Positions 8,365-19,758 are shown, counted from the stretch's first letter. The stretch: DNA of 64,000 bases from Caldilineaceae bacterium (GCA_022821585.1 JAJEDI010000052.1:1-64000), one strand, 5' to 3'. The notes: a model not told the origin generated them from the sequence alone. A program made the numbers and translations.

Positions 8365-10119
8365 TCAACGCTCGTGGTCCCTTTCCAGTCCGCCTAGCCG
8401 CATTGCCGCCCTGAATAGCTGCCGTGCCTCAGGTTGGCCGGCCAAGAGCATCACCCCTGCGTAGGCCAGCAACCCCGCCCCGCCGGCGACAACGATTCGC
8501 AAAATGTCATTTGACAGAGAGGGCGTTACTCCGGATTCCAAAAGCGTCAACAACCAAGTCATTACCAGTCCCATCGCTGCGACCGCTCCAATGATCGCCG
8601 CGAATGTCCGGACGTTCGGCCCGATGGCCCCCTCTGGCCGCGACGTCAACCCCTCCGGCGCCCCGTCTTCGCGCACGCGCCTTGATACTCTCTTCAGCTT
8701 CCAGTACAGCAACCCCAAAATTACAACTGCATGAGCGCCCTGCTTGGCCGTGTCCGCCCAGACGAGACCAAGGAAGCCCAGGCCCTCTAAGAGAGTCAGC
8801 GCGATTCCCACGTAAACCAGGACACTGATTACGCCCACAAGCGCCGGCAGCAGCGTATCGTTTCGTGCATAAAATGCGTAGATAAGAGGGAAGTCGATCG
8901 CTGCGAACAATGCTCCCACCAGATATACATGTAGGGCGGACTCAACCTGGGCAGTGTCGGCAGCCGTAAACTGTCCCCGCTCAAACAGAACCCGAACCGC
9001 CGGCTCAGCCAGGAGACTCAGTCCAACCAATAAAGGCACGATCAGCACGATTACCATCCGCAGCCCCCGCGCCAGCGTCGCTCGGTAGGCCCTTTCGTCT
9101 CCCGCGGCAAACTGCTGGCTCAGTCGGGGCAATGCAGCCAGCGAGATGGCAACACTGATCATCCCCAGCGGCAACTGCTGTAACGTCGTTGCCTTGCTCA
9201 TCCACGCGATACTTTGTACCCCCGTGCCGCTGGCCAGCCGTCGGTCCAGTCCAACCTGAAACTGCGCCACGACCAACCCAGCCGCAATCGGCAAATAGAG
9301 CAGCACGATTCGGGCCAGCGCCGGATGACTCCACTGTACTCTGAATTTCAGGCCGGCCCGACGAACGTCCCATGCCATCAGCCCGAACTGAACAACACTT
9401 CCTGCCAGCACGCCTATGGCCAGACTGGCAATGCCGATACGTCCTGCCAGGAGTGGGGCCCCAACCACGATGCCTAGGTTGTAAACGGCAGTGGCCAGAG
9501 CGGGCACGCTGAAACGCTGAAGAGCAAATAGAACAGCCGTCAACAGTCCTGCCATCGACAGAAACCAGACGACCGGTGCCATCAGACGTAGCAGACGGGA
9601 CGTTAGTGGAAGCAACGCCGGATCAAAGTCGTCAAACCCACCCGCAAGCAGGTTGGCGACCTGGGGGGCAAAGACCGCCATTAAGAGAGCCAGCCCAGCC
9701 AGAGTCACAATAGCAAGGCTGAGCAGCGCGCCCACCAGCCGCACCAACTCAGGATTAGGCCCAACCAGTGTGACTTCAGGCGATGGGTCGTCTTCCTCAG
9801 GCCTCCTCTCCCGGTCACGGTTGAGGCGGGCATAGTCGCTGAGAACGGGGACGAGCGCCGCGCTCAGCATACCTCCGACGAGAAAGTCGTACAGCATCTT
9901 GGGCGCAGTACCGGCTACAGTAAAGGCACTGACAAGCCCGGTCGCGCCAAAATAGCTGGCAATCACCATCTCCCGGACGAGACCCAGTACCCGACTGGCG
10001 ACCGCACCGAGCGACAAGAGAGAGGCGCTGCGAGCCAGCGCCCCGGTAGTTTGATGTTGAGGTGTCGAACTGGGAGGTGGCGGCACTACGCGTCCATTCT
10101 TTCGCCAGTCACGTTTCAA
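8365..10119 (-). CDS. murJ: Lipid II flippase MurJ
   Basis: 584 residues with a short Pro-rich cytoplasmic N-terminus, then 13-14 hydrophobic helices of the MATE/MOP-type MviN fold. Diagnostic stretches include '[18 protein letters not shown]' near residues 40-58, '[20 protein letters not shown]' near 77-96, and '[10 protein letters not shown]' near residue 385. MurJ flips undecaprenyl-pyrophosphoryl-GlcNAc-MurNAc-pentapeptide across the cytoplasmic membrane for peptidoglycan synthesis. The longest reading starts at TTG (10119); a GTG about 12 codons later is also possible because the first ~25 residues are not conserved. It lies 71 bases after trxB on the same strand. Confidence 0.93.
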   Translation of the reverse strand: MKRDWRKNGRVVPPPPSSTPQHQTTGALARSASLLSLGAVASRVLGLVREMVIASYFGATGLVSAFTVAGTAPKMLYDFLVGGMLSAALVPVLSDYARLNRDRERRPEEDDPSPEVTLVGPNPELVRLVGALLSLAIVTLAGLALLMAVFAPQVANLLAGGFDDFDPALLPLTSRLLRLMAPVVWFLSMAGLLTAVLFALQRFSVPALATAVYNLGIVVGAPLLAGRIGIASLAIGVLAGSVVQFGLMAWDVRRAGLKFRVQWSHPALARIVLLYLPIAAGLVVAQFQVGLDRRLASGTGVQSIAWMSKATTLQQLPLGMISVAISLAALPRLSQQFAAGDERAYRATLARGLRMVIVLIVPLLVGLSLLAEPAVRVLFERGQFTAADTAQVESALHVYLVGALFAAIDFPLIYAFYARNDTLLPALVGVISVLVYVGIALTLLEGLGFLGLVWADTAKQGAHAVVILGLLYWKLKRVSRRVREDGAPEGLTSRPEGAIGPNVRTFAAIIGAVAAMGLVMTWLLTLLESGVTPSLSNDILRIVVAGGAGLLAYAGVMLLAGQPEARQLFRAAMRLGGLERDHER

Positions 10120-10190
10120 TGGCGTAGTACAGGAGCATTCGCAGCACCGCCTTGCGTCTGCACGGGACCTTGCGGCTGCTAAGGCAGATC

Positions 10191-11285
10191 TCAGTCAGCA
10201 GCCACAAGTTCAGCCGGCATCTTGGGTACGCCGGGCGTGGGCCAGGCCCGCGGGTCTTCCTTAAGATCGGGCAGCCCCTCAGCTTCCAGCGAGGCCAGGA
10301 ACTTCTCCGCCTGCATCGCCGCGGCGCAGCCCTGTCCGACACTGGTGGCCACCTGCTTGAAAACCTTGTCGGCAATCTCCCCTGCCGCAAAAACACCTGG
10401 AATATTGGTCCGCGTGAACGGATCGGCGATAAGATGACCATCCTCATCCAGGTCCAGTTTGCCGTGATAGAGGTCGTTGTTTGGGATGTGGCCGATGTAT
10501 ACGAAGACACCGTCAGTGGCGATTTCGCCTTCGGCGCCGTTCTGCGTATCCTCGGTAGTCACACCGGAAACCACGCCGTTTTCGTTCCCATTGATCGAGG
10601 TTACGACCGTATTCCACACAAAATCGATCTTATCATGAGCAAAGGCTCGACTCTGCAGAATCTTGCTTGCGCGTAACTCATCCCGCCGGTGAATGACCTT
10701 CACATTTGTGGCAAACTTGGTCAGGAACAACCCCTCTTCAAGCGCGCTGTCTCCCCCACCGACCACGACCAGTTCCTTGCCGCGGAAAAAGAATCCGTCA
10801 CACGTAGCACAGTAACTGACGCCCTTTCCTGTATACTCCTGTTCCCCGGGCACCTCCAGGAACCGGGGTCTTGCCCCTGTACACAGAATCAGCGACTTGG
10901 TTCTGTATTCCTTATCCTGAGCAGTGCGAACCGTAAAGGGATGCTCGTCGACCACGATTTCCGTCACATGATCGTAGGAGACTGTACAGCCGAATCGCTC
11001 GGCCTGCGCCTTGAATTTTTCCACCAGGTCAGGGCCGCTCAATCCCTCAGGAAATCCAGGGTAGTTTTCGACTTCGTACGTAATGCTGACCTGGCCGCCG
11101 AAGTCGTCGCCGGTGATCAGAAGTGGCTCCAGGTTGGCCCGCGCTGCGTAGAGGCCCGCCGTCCAGCCTGCCGGCCCGCTTCCTATCACGATCACCTCGT
11201 GCAGCGTCTCTCTTGCCTCAGCCTTGACGGACCTGGCTCCCGCGCCATTTTGCATCTCTGCACCGTTCTGATTCGATTCAACCAT
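10191..11285 (-). CDS. trxB: Thioredoxin-disulfide reductase
   Basis: 364 residues from the ATG at 11285, which follows CCAGGAG; an upstream start at 11333 has no ribosome site. The FAD-binding motif GSGPAG lies at residues 35-40, the redox-active C159-A-T-C162 in '[11 protein letters not shown]', then the NADPH motif '[12 protein letters not shown]' and the FAD-binding '[11 protein letters not shown]' near the C-terminus. It transfers electrons from NADPH to thioredoxin. About 30 residues before the FAD motif and about 35 after the last family helix are extra and look disordered. No thioredoxin gene is adjacent. Confidence 0.94.
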   Translation of the reverse strand: MVESNQNGAEMQNGAGARSVKAEARETLHEVIVIGSGPAGWTAGLYAARANLEPLLITGDDFGGQVSITYEVENYPGFPEGLSGPDLVEKFKAQAERFGCTVSYDHVTEIVVDEHPFTVRTAQDKEYRTKSLILCTGARPRFLEVPGEQEYTGKGVSYCATCDGFFFRGKELVVVGGGDSALEEGLFLTKFATNVKVIHRRDELRASKILQSRAFAHDKIDFVWNTVVTSINGNENGVVSGVTTEDTQNGAEGEIATDGVFVYIGHIPNNDLYHGKLDLDEDGHLIADPFTRTNIPGVFAAGEIADKVFKQVATSVGQGCAAAMQAEKFLASLEAEGLPDLKEDPRAWPTPGVPKMPAELVAAD

Positions 11286-11517
11286 TCTCCGACTCCTGGT
11301 AATCTGTATGTTTCCCACTACATCATGGCACATAGTTGTGACATTACCTGCCCAAAGAGCGAATCCCGCCGGGCTTCAATTCCAATAGCTACCCTCATGC
11401 CACGTGCCAGAATGCAAGTGTCAATAAGTGCCATACCCTACAGCCATTTTCCCAAAAACCAGGGGAACTGTCTGGGGCCTTGCCCACAATTGCCCCTGTC
11501 TATCCCTTTGCCCCACA

Positions 11518-11901
11518 CTAGGTCTGCAGAATCTGAATCAGGTTTCCACACGTGTCGCCAAACGAAGCGATAGTGTAACTGCCGTAGTCCGTCGGTTCAA
11601 CGACAAATTGAACACCCAGGGCCTTCAGCCGTTCATACTCCTTTTGCAGGTCTTCTACGTCGAACATCGTGGCCGGTATTCCCTGCTCGAAGATCGCCTT
11701 CTGATACTGTTCGGCAGCTGGGTTATTGTTTGGCTCCAGGAGCAGCTGGGTGCCGTCTTGATCGTCGGGAGAGACAACTGTTAGCCACCTGAATTCACCG
11801 ACGGGAATGTCCACCTTCTTCACAAAGCCAAGGACTTCTGTGTAGAATTTCAACGCCTTTTCTTGATCGTCTACGAAAACGCCGTTATATGAGATCTTCA
11901 T
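11518..11901 (-). CDS. VOC-family (glyoxalase/bleomycin-resistance-like) protein
   Basis: 127 residues. It has the paired beta-alpha-beta-beta-beta units of the vicinal oxygen chelate fold: 'VFVDDQEKALKFYTEVLGF' at residues 8-26 and a second unit ending 'DYGSYTIASFGDTCGNLIQI' with the typical D/E-x-x-G-N end. Such proteins chelate a divalent metal and act as lyases, dioxygenases or resistance proteins; this one cannot be narrowed down. It lies 37 bases downstream of the LysJ-like gene on the same strand and may be cotranscribed. Confidence 0.85.
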   Translation of the reverse strand: MKISYNGVFVDDQEKALKFYTEVLGFVKKVDIPVGEFRWLTVVSPDDQDGTQLLLEPNNNPAAEQYQKAIFEQGIPATMFDVEDLQKEYERLKALGVQFVVEPTDYGSYTIASFGDTCGNLIQILQT

Positions 11902-11938
11902 GTTTCATTCCTTTGCGATTGTGGCTGCACTTCTTGTG

Positions 11939-13138
11939 TCAGACTGAATCTGGTAGGGTGGCCGCAATTGCCTCCACGGCCATTTCGATTTCCTCGTTAC
12001 TGATGGTCAGCGGCGGTAGCAGGCGCAGCACCGTCGATCCAGCCGGGAGCGCCAGTACCTTGTGCTCCTCCATCAGCGTCTTTAGAAACGGTACGGCCTT
12101 CGTGCGCAGATCAACGCCGATCAGGAGGCCCTTTCCCCGTATCTCGCGTACAACTCTGCGCGAACCGATGGCCGCTTCCAAGGCTTCCCAGAGGCGTCGG
12201 CCAGCCCTCTCTGCCTGTTCGATCAGACCATCCTCATAAACCCCCAGTGCAGCGATACCGGCCGCGCACGCCAGCGGATTGCCGCCAAACGTACTACCGT
12301 GCGCCCCGGAAAACAGACTCTCCTGAATCTCGTCCGTGTAAACGACCGCACCCATCGGGAAGCCTCCGCCCAGTCCTTTGGCCAGCGCCACAATGTCCGG
12401 CTCCAGATCGAAATGCTGAAAGCCGAACCAGCTTCCTGTGCGTCCGAAGCCGGTCTGCACCTCGTCGACCACCAGCATTGCACCCCTCTCCCGGCACAGC
12501 TGCTGTGCCGCGGCCAGGAACTCAGCGCTCCCTACGTGCACACCCCCCTCCGCCTGGACAACCTCCAACACCACCGCGGCGGTCCCGTCACCTACGGCTT
12601 CATCGAGCTGATCGACATTATTGAATTGCACGTGGCTGACATCGGGCAACAACGGTTCAAACTTGCGCCGGTATCTGGGGTTCCACGTGATCGATAGAGC
12701 CCCTATAGTACGCCCGTGGAAGCTGTTGCGTGCAGCCACGATTCCCGTGCGCCCCGTTGCCAGACGCGCGAATTTGATGGCGCCGTCAATCGATTCGGCC
12801 CCGCTATTCCCCAGGAAAGCCCTCGTCAGGTGATCCGGTGTAACCGAGTTCAGCCTGCTCAAAAACTCCGCACGCGTATCGTTGTGAAAGAAGTTGGGAC
12901 AGGCGTGCATGCGGCCTGCCTGCTCCTGGATGGCCTCCGTCAGCACAGGGTGGCCGTAACCCAACATGGCCACACCTTGAGACGAAGTCAGATCCAGGTA
13001 ACGCTGTCCTTCGCTATCAATCATCCAGCAGCCTTCGCCGGCTACCATCACAGTTTCCCCGCGACGTGGGACCACGCCCGATTCATAGGCCTGCGTATTG
13101 CTCACTGCGAATTTAGTATCAACTATGCTCTGTACCAT
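11939..13138 (-). CDS. lysJ: Acetylornithine/LysW-aminoadipate-semialdehyde aminotransferase (LysJ-like)
   Basis: 399 residues from the ATG at 13138; a TTG at 13222 would add 28 residues but has no visible ribosome site. It is a class-III PLP aminotransferase: 'LGNSGAESIDGAIKFAR' for phosphate binding, D225-E226 in 'VVDEVQTGFGRTG', and Lys254 in 'ALAKGLGGGFPMGA' as Schiff-base lysine. The best functional clue is the adjacent kinase, which looks like LysZ. This suggests the pair works on carrier-bound LysW-aminoadipate (lysine) or LysW-glutamate (arginine/ornithine). A plain ArgD role is the alternative. The carrier lysW and ligase lysX are not in the window. Confidence 0.8.
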   Translation of the reverse strand: MVQSIVDTKFAVSNTQAYESGVVPRRGETVMVAGEGCWMIDSEGQRYLDLTSSQGVAMLGYGHPVLTEAIQEQAGRMHACPNFFHNDTRAEFLSRLNSVTPDHLTRAFLGNSGAESIDGAIKFARLATGRTGIVAARNSFHGRTIGALSITWNPRYRRKFEPLLPDVSHVQFNNVDQLDEAVGDGTAAVVLEVVQAEGGVHVGSAEFLAAAQQLCRERGAMLVVDEVQTGFGRTGSWFGFQHFDLEPDIVALAKGLGGGFPMGAVVYTDEIQESLFSGAHGSTFGGNPLACAAGIAALGVYEDGLIEQAERAGRRLWEALEAAIGSRRVVREIRGKGLLIGVDLRTKAVPFLKTLMEEHKVLALPAGSTVLRLLPPLTISNEEIEMAVEAIAATLPDSV

Positions 13139-13308
13139 ATTCTTGTCGGTTGCCTGCGCGAAACGCAGTCTGTCTTCTTGGGTTGGGCTCTCTATGCAAC
13201 TTTGAGTGTTGACGATTCCCAAACTACCACATAGTCTCTGGCTGAAAATTCACTGCTCTTCCGATTATGTTTCTGAATCTACACTCTGTGACTCCATCAC
13301 CAGTTTTC

Positions 13309-14112
<804 letters not shown>

Positions 14113-14183
14113 CCAGTCCGCTCCAACCGGACACAACCAACCCCACACTTTGGGGCCGCATCTCCATTTACTTCGGCCATATT

Positions 14184-15281
14184 CTAACCGATTTCTGCGA
14201 TTTTCCTTTCCACGACGCCCACTTCCTCAGCGTCCAACGTCCCCAAAACATAGTCGCAGCGCCACTCTCCGCCGCCTTCCAACTCTCTAACGTTGCCTTT
14301 GGCCAGCTCGGCACTCCTGCCTTCCGGTTCCGCAGTGGACGGCAAAACCAACCCCAAAGCGTCCTTGTCCGGCGTGCGGCAAATCCATCGGACCCCTATC
14401 GGCAACTGCTCCGGTCGATGACGCACATAGTCCGCACCGCCGTCCGGATGCACCTGGAGCGTATGGGCCCAGCCAGTTTCATCCGCGTCGTAGTCGATAC
14501 TGAACACCAACTCCGGCACGAAGGTCATACTTTCGTCGAAGACATGATGTCCCTCAGGCCTCTCTTCCAGACGGTCAAGGAAGTCCAGGTAATCGGGCCC
14601 CGTGCTGATGTGGTCCGGAATACTGCGGCGGATGCGTACCGTCTGCGGTGTTACCTTAGCGCTGTATACGATACGCCCACCTTCGACAGGCCTGTAATTC
14701 GCATGAGCCAGATACATGTACTCCATCGGTGTCTTCTTGCAATTGCGGCAGCACAGAGAAACGTGCACCTCCTTCGCGCCGGCGTACAGCTTTACCAGTG
14801 GCGTCGCCGTATAGTTCTGCGTAAAGGCCACCGTATGCTGATACTTCCCACCCAACCCTATGTATGCCCCGCCTTCGTCCTCTCCCAACACAAGCCACGC
14901 ATGCTGAAAGACTGCGTTGGGCAGCTCACCGTGCAGCGGGTGGTCATCCTTCTCCGTCGGCACGCCCATCGCCGTGAACCCGCAGTGGAGCAGAAACCCA
15001 CCGTAGGTCTGAAGATAGTCTGAAGTTGGCCGCGGCTGATCGAACATCGTTTTCATCGTTACGTTTCTGCCGCCGAATGTCGCCGACCAGATCTGCTGGC
15101 CCTGAAAGGGCAACATGACGATCTCGCTTTCACCGTTCTTGAGTTCGACGGCCGCGACCCCGCTCTCAAACTCCAAGAGCGATGCCCTGAGAGAACCACT
15201 CTCAAGAAACAGCCGCTTCTTCTCCGAGAAAAACCGCGGATGAAGTGAGACCTTCACTGGCTGAACGGTGCTGTCAGACAT
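14184..15281 (-). CDS. DUF4432 / aldose-1-epimerase-like protein
   Basis: 365 residues, soluble, beta-rich, of the galactose-mutarotase-like superfamily. Recognisable stretches are 'LPFQGQQIWSATFGGRNVTM', 'YGGFLLHCGFTAMG', 'DHPLHGELPNA' (His of the active-site region), 'KEVHVSLCCRNCKKTPMEYMYLAHANYRP' in part, and a late 'GVRWICRTPDKDALGLVLP'. DUF4432 members bind sugars and may interconvert anomers, but no reaction is established for this branch. It is the first gene of the minus-strand run that continues into lysZ, 71 bases downstream, and is divergent from the KtrA-like gene. Confidence 0.8.
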   Translation of the reverse strand: MSDSTVQPVKVSLHPRFFSEKKRLFLESGSLRASLLEFESGVAAVELKNGESEIVMLPFQGQQIWSATFGGRNVTMKTMFDQPRPTSDYLQTYGGFLLHCGFTAMGVPTEKDDHPLHGELPNAVFQHAWLVLGEDEGGAYIGLGGKYQHTVAFTQNYTATPLVKLYAGAKEVHVSLCCRNCKKTPMEYMYLAHANYRPVEGGRIVYSAKVTPQTVRIRRSIPDHISTGPDYLDFLDRLEERPEGHHVFDESMTFVPELVFSIDYDADETGWAHTLQVHPDGGADYVRHRPEQLPIGVRWICRTPDKDALGLVLPSTAEPEGRSAELAKGNVRELEGGGEWRCDYVLGTLDAEEVGVVERKIAEIG

Positions 15282-15363
15282 ACCTGCGCCCCTCTTGCAT
15301 CAGTCGATGAGCCCATCCCCAAACTACCGGCTGCAAGTCTGGCGAATCGTATCACGAGATGCC

Positions 15364-15376
15364 CTGTTTGAAAAGG
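15364..15376 (+). repeat. Solitary copy of the IS terminal sequence
   Basis: CTGTTTGAAAAGG is identical over 13 bases to the end of the IS at 3674-4528 (read inward from its right end). No second end or transposase remnant is nearby. It may be a scar of a related element, or chance. Confidence 0.35.
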
Positions 15377-15393
15377 TTTAGACCCCACTACTA

Positions 15394-15402
15394 TGCTATA
15401 AT
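15394..15402 (+). promoter_or_regulatory. Extended -10 promoter element before the KtrA-like gene
   Basis: TGCTATAAT is a perfect extended -10 (TGn plus TATAAT). No good -35 lies at 16-18 bases: TTTAGA is 14 bases upstream and TTGAAA 23. The start codon at 15566 is about 155 bases downstream. Confidence 0.45.
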
Positions 15403-15565
15403 GCGCTCGCCGCCTCATGCCGGCTGGACTGGCAGAAAGCCTGCTTGAACTGGCGCCGGACATACTATGGAAACGAAAACGCGCACACGGCTGCAGACTC
15501 TTGACCGGTCATCAGGCCAGTTTTCCGCTCCCGAAACGTTTGCCGCCACTATCTGAGACCGCTCA

Positions 15566-16354
15566 ATGCAGATTCGTCGAATCCTAGGCCGCCTCATTCG
15601 CTCTCTTTCCCCATTCGCCGCCCGATCAACCGCCCCGGCGCGCAATGTGGAAGAAGACCAGACCGCCGCCGGGCCTGCCCAATACTCGCCCTTCAAGAGA
15701 GGGGGCCGGGAATCTGAGTTTGTCGTCATCGGTTTGGGCCGCTTCGGCACCGCAGTCGCAACAACCCTCGTCGAAAACGGCCGCACCGTCCTGGCCATCG
15801 ACTCGGACCACGACCGCGTGCAGGCGCTCTGCGGCGAACTTCCCCACGTTGTGCAGTTGGACGCGACCAACATCGACGCCTTGCGCCAGGCGGGTGTCGA
15901 AACCTTTGACACCGGTCTCGTCTGCATTGGTACCGACTTTGAAAACAATTTGCTGGCCACCGTTCTCCTCAGGCAACTGGGCGTTCAGCGCGTCATTGCC
16001 AAGGCCCTGACCATAACGCAAAGGGAGATTCTGTTAAAGGTAGGCGCAGACGACGTGATCTTGCCGGAACATGAGGCCGGTCGCCGCCTGGGGAGGAAAA
16101 TGGCGGTCGGTCACCTCGTCGACTACCTTGAGATGAGCAACGAAGTTGGTGTCGTCGAGCTTCTGGCCCCGCCCAGCACGTGGGACCATTCCCTGTCCGA
16201 GTTGAGCTTGCGGCAGAGGTATGGACTGTCAGTGATCGCCGTCCGCAGAGGAGACGACCTGATTGTCAGTCCAAGCGCCAGCTTTCAAATCAAAGAAGAA
16301 GACATCGTCGTTGTTCTGGGCAGAATGGAAGATGCAGAACGCATGCGACGGTGA
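15566..16354 (+). CDS. Potassium-channel/transporter regulatory NAD-binding protein (KtrA/TrkA type)
   Basis: 262 residues. Residues 1-50 are a basic, Pro/Ala-rich extension absent from usual KtrA (about 220 residues). An RCK_N Rossmann domain begins with 'FVVIGLGRFGTAVATTL' (GxGxxG at 56-61) and includes the acidic end of strand 2 ('AIDSDHDRVQAL') and 'QLDATNIDALRQAGV'. An RCK_C domain closes the protein ('GLSVIAVRRGDDLIVSP', 'DIVVVLGRMED'). KtrA-like proteins bind NAD(H)/ATP and gate the KtrB/TrkH membrane subunit. No membrane subunit lies next to it, so its partner must be elsewhere. hisD follows 64 bases downstream. Confidence 0.9.
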   Translation: MQIRRILGRLIRSLSPFAARSTAPARNVEEDQTAAGPAQYSPFKRGGRESEFVVIGLGRFGTAVATTLVENGRTVLAIDSDHDRVQALCGELPHVVQLDATNIDALRQAGVETFDTGLVCIGTDFENNLLATVLLRQLGVQRVIAKALTITQREILLKVGADDVILPEHEAGRRLGRKMAVGHLVDYLEMSNEVGVVELLAPPSTWDHSLSELSLRQRYGLSVIAVRRGDDLIVSPSASFQIKEEDIVVVLGRMEDAERMRR

Positions 16355-16418
16355 CTCGGAATCTGTCGGCCCAATGCAACTTCAACCCCCATTTCCCTTA
16401 CTGTAAACTTTCACAGCT

Positions 16419-17768
16419 ATGACCAACACCTTTCCCATCCTCGATTCCAGTACAGCACGCAACTCGATACTGAAACGCCAGCCTTGGGACGCCTTCGATC
16501 TGCCCGAAGAAATGCTCGACGCCAACGAGCGCATCTTCGGTTCCCGTATAGGGCCCGATGAGGCCGTCCGCCGGATCCTTGCCGATGTCCGTAAAGATGG
16601 TGACTCCGCGGTACGCCAATGGACCAAAAGACTGGACGGGGTCGATCTGAACCAACTGCAGGTTGACCCCCGGACCATCCAGCATGAGACCGCTGACCTC
16701 GATGAGGATGTCTATGACGCCCTTGCTCTCGCAGCCGCGCGCATCGAAAACTTCCATCGCCGCCAGCCAAATCAAAGCTGGATCCAGAACGATCACGAAG
16801 GCACCGTAGGTCAGCTCGTGCGTCCCATCCAGCGAGTTGGTATCTACGTTCCCGGCGGCACCGCCCCCCTTCCCAGCACACTGCTGATGACCGCGATCCC
16901 GGCCAAGGTCGCCAACGTTCCCGAGCTGATCGTAGTCACACCTCCACAAAAGGACACCGGCTTGCCGGATAAGGTAACGCTGGCCGCGGCCATGATTGCC
17001 CGTGTCGATGCAGTCTACATCGCCGGAGGCGCGCAGGCAATTGGCGCAATGGCCTACGGCACCGAGACCATCCCCGCCGTCGACAAGATATGCGGGCCCG
17101 GCAGCCTGTTCACTACCTTGGCCAAACGGCAGCTCTTCGGCTTGGTCGGAATCGATGGCCTGCCCGGTCCCACCGAAACCGTAATCGTTGCCGATGTGTC
17201 GGCCGACCCGCATTTGGCCGCCGCCGACCTCTTGGCCCAGGCCGAGCACGATGTTCTGGCCAGCGCCTTACTCCTGACACCCAGTCGGCAACTGGCGATC
17301 CAGGTTCAGGCAGCGGTCCACGCCCAGCTAGAGGAGTTGGAACGAGACCAGATCGCCGCCGCAACCTTCGGACGCGGCGCAGGCATCGTCGTCACCGGCT
17401 CCATGGACGAAGCCTTTTCGCTCGCCAACGAGTACGCGCCTGAACACCTCTGTCTCCTCGTCGAAGACCCCTGGCGCTGGGTAGAACACGTACAAAACGC
17501 CGGCGGGATCTTTCTCGGCGAACGCAGCTTCGAAGTACTGGGCGACTACACCGCCGGGCCCAGCCACGTCATGCCTACAGGTGGTACGGCCCGCTTCGCC
17601 AGCCCAATAAACGTGACCGACTTCGTCAAACTGATCAGCCTCATAGGCCTCAACGAGCAGACGCTGTCCGCTATTGGCCCTGCCGCCGAGACCTTGGCGC
17701 GCACGGAAGGTCTTGGTGGCCACGCCGCCGCCGTGAGTCGCCGCTTGAATCCGACTTCCAGCAGATAG
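16419..17768 (+). CDS. hisD: Histidinol dehydrogenase
   Basis: 449 residues, somewhat longer than the usual ~430. Family stretches are '[20 protein letters not shown]' near residues 143-162, '[19 protein letters not shown]', '[15 protein letters not shown]', '[15 protein letters not shown]', '[13 protein letters not shown]' and '[15 protein letters not shown]'. The late '[19 protein letters not shown]' carries the zinc- and substrate-binding region. It oxidises L-histidinol to L-histidine in two NAD-dependent steps, the last reactions of histidine synthesis. hisC starts 14 bases after its stop, so the two are almost certainly one operon. The other his genes are not here. Confidence 0.96.
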   Translation: MTNTFPILDSSTARNSILKRQPWDAFDLPEEMLDANERIFGSRIGPDEAVRRILADVRKDGDSAVRQWTKRLDGVDLNQLQVDPRTIQHETADLDEDVYDALALAAARIENFHRRQPNQSWIQNDHEGTVGQLVRPIQRVGIYVPGGTAPLPSTLLMTAIPAKVANVPELIVVTPPQKDTGLPDKVTLAAAMIARVDAVYIAGGAQAIGAMAYGTETIPAVDKICGPGSLFTTLAKRQLFGLVGIDGLPGPTETVIVADVSADPHLAAADLLAQAEHDVLASALLLTPSRQLAIQVQAAVHAQLEELERDQIAAATFGRGAGIVVTGSMDEAFSLANEYAPEHLCLLVEDPWRWVEHVQNAGGIFLGERSFEVLGDYTAGPSHVMPTGGTARFASPINVTDFVKLISLIGLNEQTLSAIGPAAETLARTEGLGGHAAAVSRRLNPTSSR

Positions 17769-17782
17769 GACGAATCCCTGTA

Positions 17783-18985
17783 ATGCAAGCCACAACACTT
17801 CAGTCTCTGCTCAAACCGCATCTTGCCGGCCTCGAAGAGTACACACCGATTCAACCGTTTGAAGTCCTCAGCCAGCGGCTCGGGATTCCTGCCGCCGAAA
17901 TTGTCAAGTTGGACGCAAATGAGAATCCCTACGGACCGCATCCCGCCGTTGCTGAAGCGCTGGCCGAATACGCCTATTACCATATCTATCCGGACCCGCA
18001 ACAGACTGAGCTGCGTCATGCCCTGGCAGATCATCTGCAGGACGAGCAAAGCCAGTCGGGTGACATACCGACAACCGGCGGAGACCGCGATCTGGCCGCG
18101 CCCTCGGTGCCCTCTGACCAGATCTTGCCCGGCCATGGCACCGACGAAGTCCTCGACTATCTCTGCCGCATGTTTCTCGGCCCTGGCGACGCCATCATCA
18201 ACACGCCCCCAACTTTCGGCATGTACAGCTTCGACGCCAAGTTGGTCGGCGCAGAGGTCCTGGAGGTATGGCGGAAAGACGACTACCACATTGACGTCCA
18301 GGCAACCCGTGATCTGGTCAACTCGGCAGCCCAGGACGGTGCATCGGCCCGCCCCAAGCTACTCTTTCTCACTTCGCCCAACAACCCAACGGGAAACTGG
18401 CTGTCCGACAGTGACCTGCTGCGACTGTTGGAACTCCCCATGATTGTCGTGCTGGATGAGGCCTATGTCGAGTTTGCAGTCGAGACCAGCCGCTCTCCCT
18501 GGGTCCTTGACCACGAAAACCTTGTCATCATCCGTACATTCTCAAAGTCCGCAGGTATCGCCGGACTGCGACTCGGCTACGGTGTCTTTCCGGCATGGAT
18601 GATGCCTGTACTCTGGAAGTTCAAGCAGCCTTATAACGTAAACGTGGCCGCGACAGTGGCCGGCCTTGCCAGCCTCCGCCATGTCGGCGAAATGCATTCG
18701 ACTGTCGAGAAAATTCGTGCCGAACGAGACCGCCTCTTCCTGGCATTACAGGAGATCCCATACCTCTCCCCCTATCCTTCCAGCGCCAATTTCATTCTCT
18801 GCGGTGTCGAGGGCTTCAGGTCTTCCGGCAGCGGAGACGCCGCCGCCTTGAAGCATGCCCTCGAACAGCGGGGCATCCTCGTACGCTACTACCAGAAACC
18901 CGGTCTCGACAACTGCATCCGCATTTCCGTCGGCCGCCCGGAACAGACCGACCGTCTGCTGGCCGAACTTTCTTATCTCGCTTGA
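17783..18985 (+). CDS. hisC: Histidinol-phosphate aminotransferase
   Basis: 400 residues of a fold-type I PLP aminotransferase. '[11 protein letters not shown]' near residue 50 is the HisC N-terminal signature. '[20 protein letters not shown]' binds the cofactor phosphate, 'TSPNNPTGN' is the family Asn-Pro-Thr-Gly motif, 'VLDEAYVEF' carries the Asp and Tyr, and Lys255 in '[16 protein letters not shown]' forms the Schiff base. It converts imidazole-acetol phosphate plus glutamate to histidinol phosphate, the step just before HisD. An insert around residues 85-110 ('[14 protein letters not shown]') makes it longer than the usual 350-370 residues. It directly follows hisD. Confidence 0.95.
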   Translation: MQATTLQSLLKPHLAGLEEYTPIQPFEVLSQRLGIPAAEIVKLDANENPYGPHPAVAEALAEYAYYHIYPDPQQTELRHALADHLQDEQSQSGDIPTTGGDRDLAAPSVPSDQILPGHGTDEVLDYLCRMFLGPGDAIINTPPTFGMYSFDAKLVGAEVLEVWRKDDYHIDVQATRDLVNSAAQDGASARPKLLFLTSPNNPTGNWLSDSDLLRLLELPMIVVLDEAYVEFAVETSRSPWVLDHENLVIIRTFSKSAGIAGLRLGYGVFPAWMMPVLWKFKQPYNVNVAATVAGLASLRHVGEMHSTVEKIRAERDRLFLALQEIPYLSPYPSSANFILCGVEGFRSSGSGDAAALKHALEQRGILVRYYQKPGLDNCIRISVGRPEQTDRLLAELSYLA

Positions 18986-19098
18986 CAGTGCTCGAACCCT
19001 GCCAACCGATTCCAAAGACGTCAAACTGAATAACCCGTAAAGGAATCTGGCAGACTTTGATATCGTTCCCACAGAAAAGGGTGCCGTCTCGTGCTTAA

Positions 19099-19758
19099 AT
19101 GCACGCCATGCGACAACACGAGGAGGACTCGCTTACTGCAATAGTCTTCGCCGAAGACTCTCTCAGCAGGCACGGCCTGGCAGCCATTCTGGAACTGGAA
19201 CCGGCCATCGTCGCGGTCCTGATTGAGACCCCGTCCCAACTGACCAAGGACAAAACAGGGAACGCGGACGTCCTGGTCTGGGATATGGGCTGGGACTTCT
19301 CAGCTCATGAGTCAACTGAGGTTTGGGAGACAGTAACCGATCTGGTCGAGTACGGACTGCCTGTCATCGCCATGTTACCCGACGACGAGTCGCCTGGGAC
19401 CGCTCGTCAGATGGGCGTTGCAGGGATTCTCCCTCGTGGTGCCAAGCCGCGTCAGCTGCGCGCCGCCCTTTACGCGGTCTCCGAAGGGCTTTCAGTTATA
19501 GACCCCTCCCTCACGACCCCTCAGTGGGTGTCGTCGGCACCTTCCCAACAGTCCATCCCCGAGCCACTCACACCCAGAGAACTGGATGTGCTGTCCCTGC
19601 TGGCTGAAGGTCTGACAAACCGGGCCATCGGTTTGCAACTGGGCATCAGCGAGAACACGGCCAAATTCCACGTTCAAGCCGTCCTCTCTAAGTTAGGCGT
19701 CAGCAGCCGCACCGAAGCTGTCGTCCTCGCCACCAGGCTGGGGCTTCTCACCCTCTAA
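19099..19758 (+). CDS. NarL/FixJ-family response regulator
   Basis: 219 residues. The N-terminal receiver-like domain has the acidic pair in 'FAEDSLSR', a candidate phospho-acceptor Asp62 in 'VLVWDMGW' and a Lys in 'PRGAKPRQLRAAL'. The C-terminal LuxR helix-turn-helix (about 155-219) is typical: 'LTPRELDVLSLLAEGLTNRA' followed by 'ENTAKFHVQAVLSKLGV'. It binds DNA as a dimer to regulate transcription, probably after phosphorylation. No histidine kinase is adjacent, so it is an orphan here. The ATG at 19099 has only a weak ribosome site; an ATG at 19108 is an alternative. It lies 113 bases after hisC. Confidence 0.87.
   Translation: MHAMRQHEEDSLTAIVFAEDSLSRHGLAAILELEPAIVAVLIETPSQLTKDKTGNADVLVWDMGWDFSAHESTEVWETVTDLVEYGLPVIAMLPDDESPGTARQMGVAGILPRGAKPRQLRAALYAVSEGLSVIDPSLTTPQWVSSAPSQQSIPEPLTPRELDVLSLLAEGLTNRAIGLQLGISENTAKFHVQAVLSKLGVSSRTEAVVLATRLGLLTL

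Noticed and set aside
10689..11573. 294-codon plus-strand frame opposite trxB
   Set aside because: Overlaps trxB and its upstream gap; no start signal and no protein-like pattern.
15417..15587. 56-codon ORF ahead of the KtrA-like gene
   Set aside because: No ribosome site, unremarkable composition, and it overlaps the KtrA-like start in another frame.
18982..18987. TTGACA as a -35 box ahead of the NarL-type regulator
   Set aside because: No acceptable -10 lies 16-18 bases downstream.
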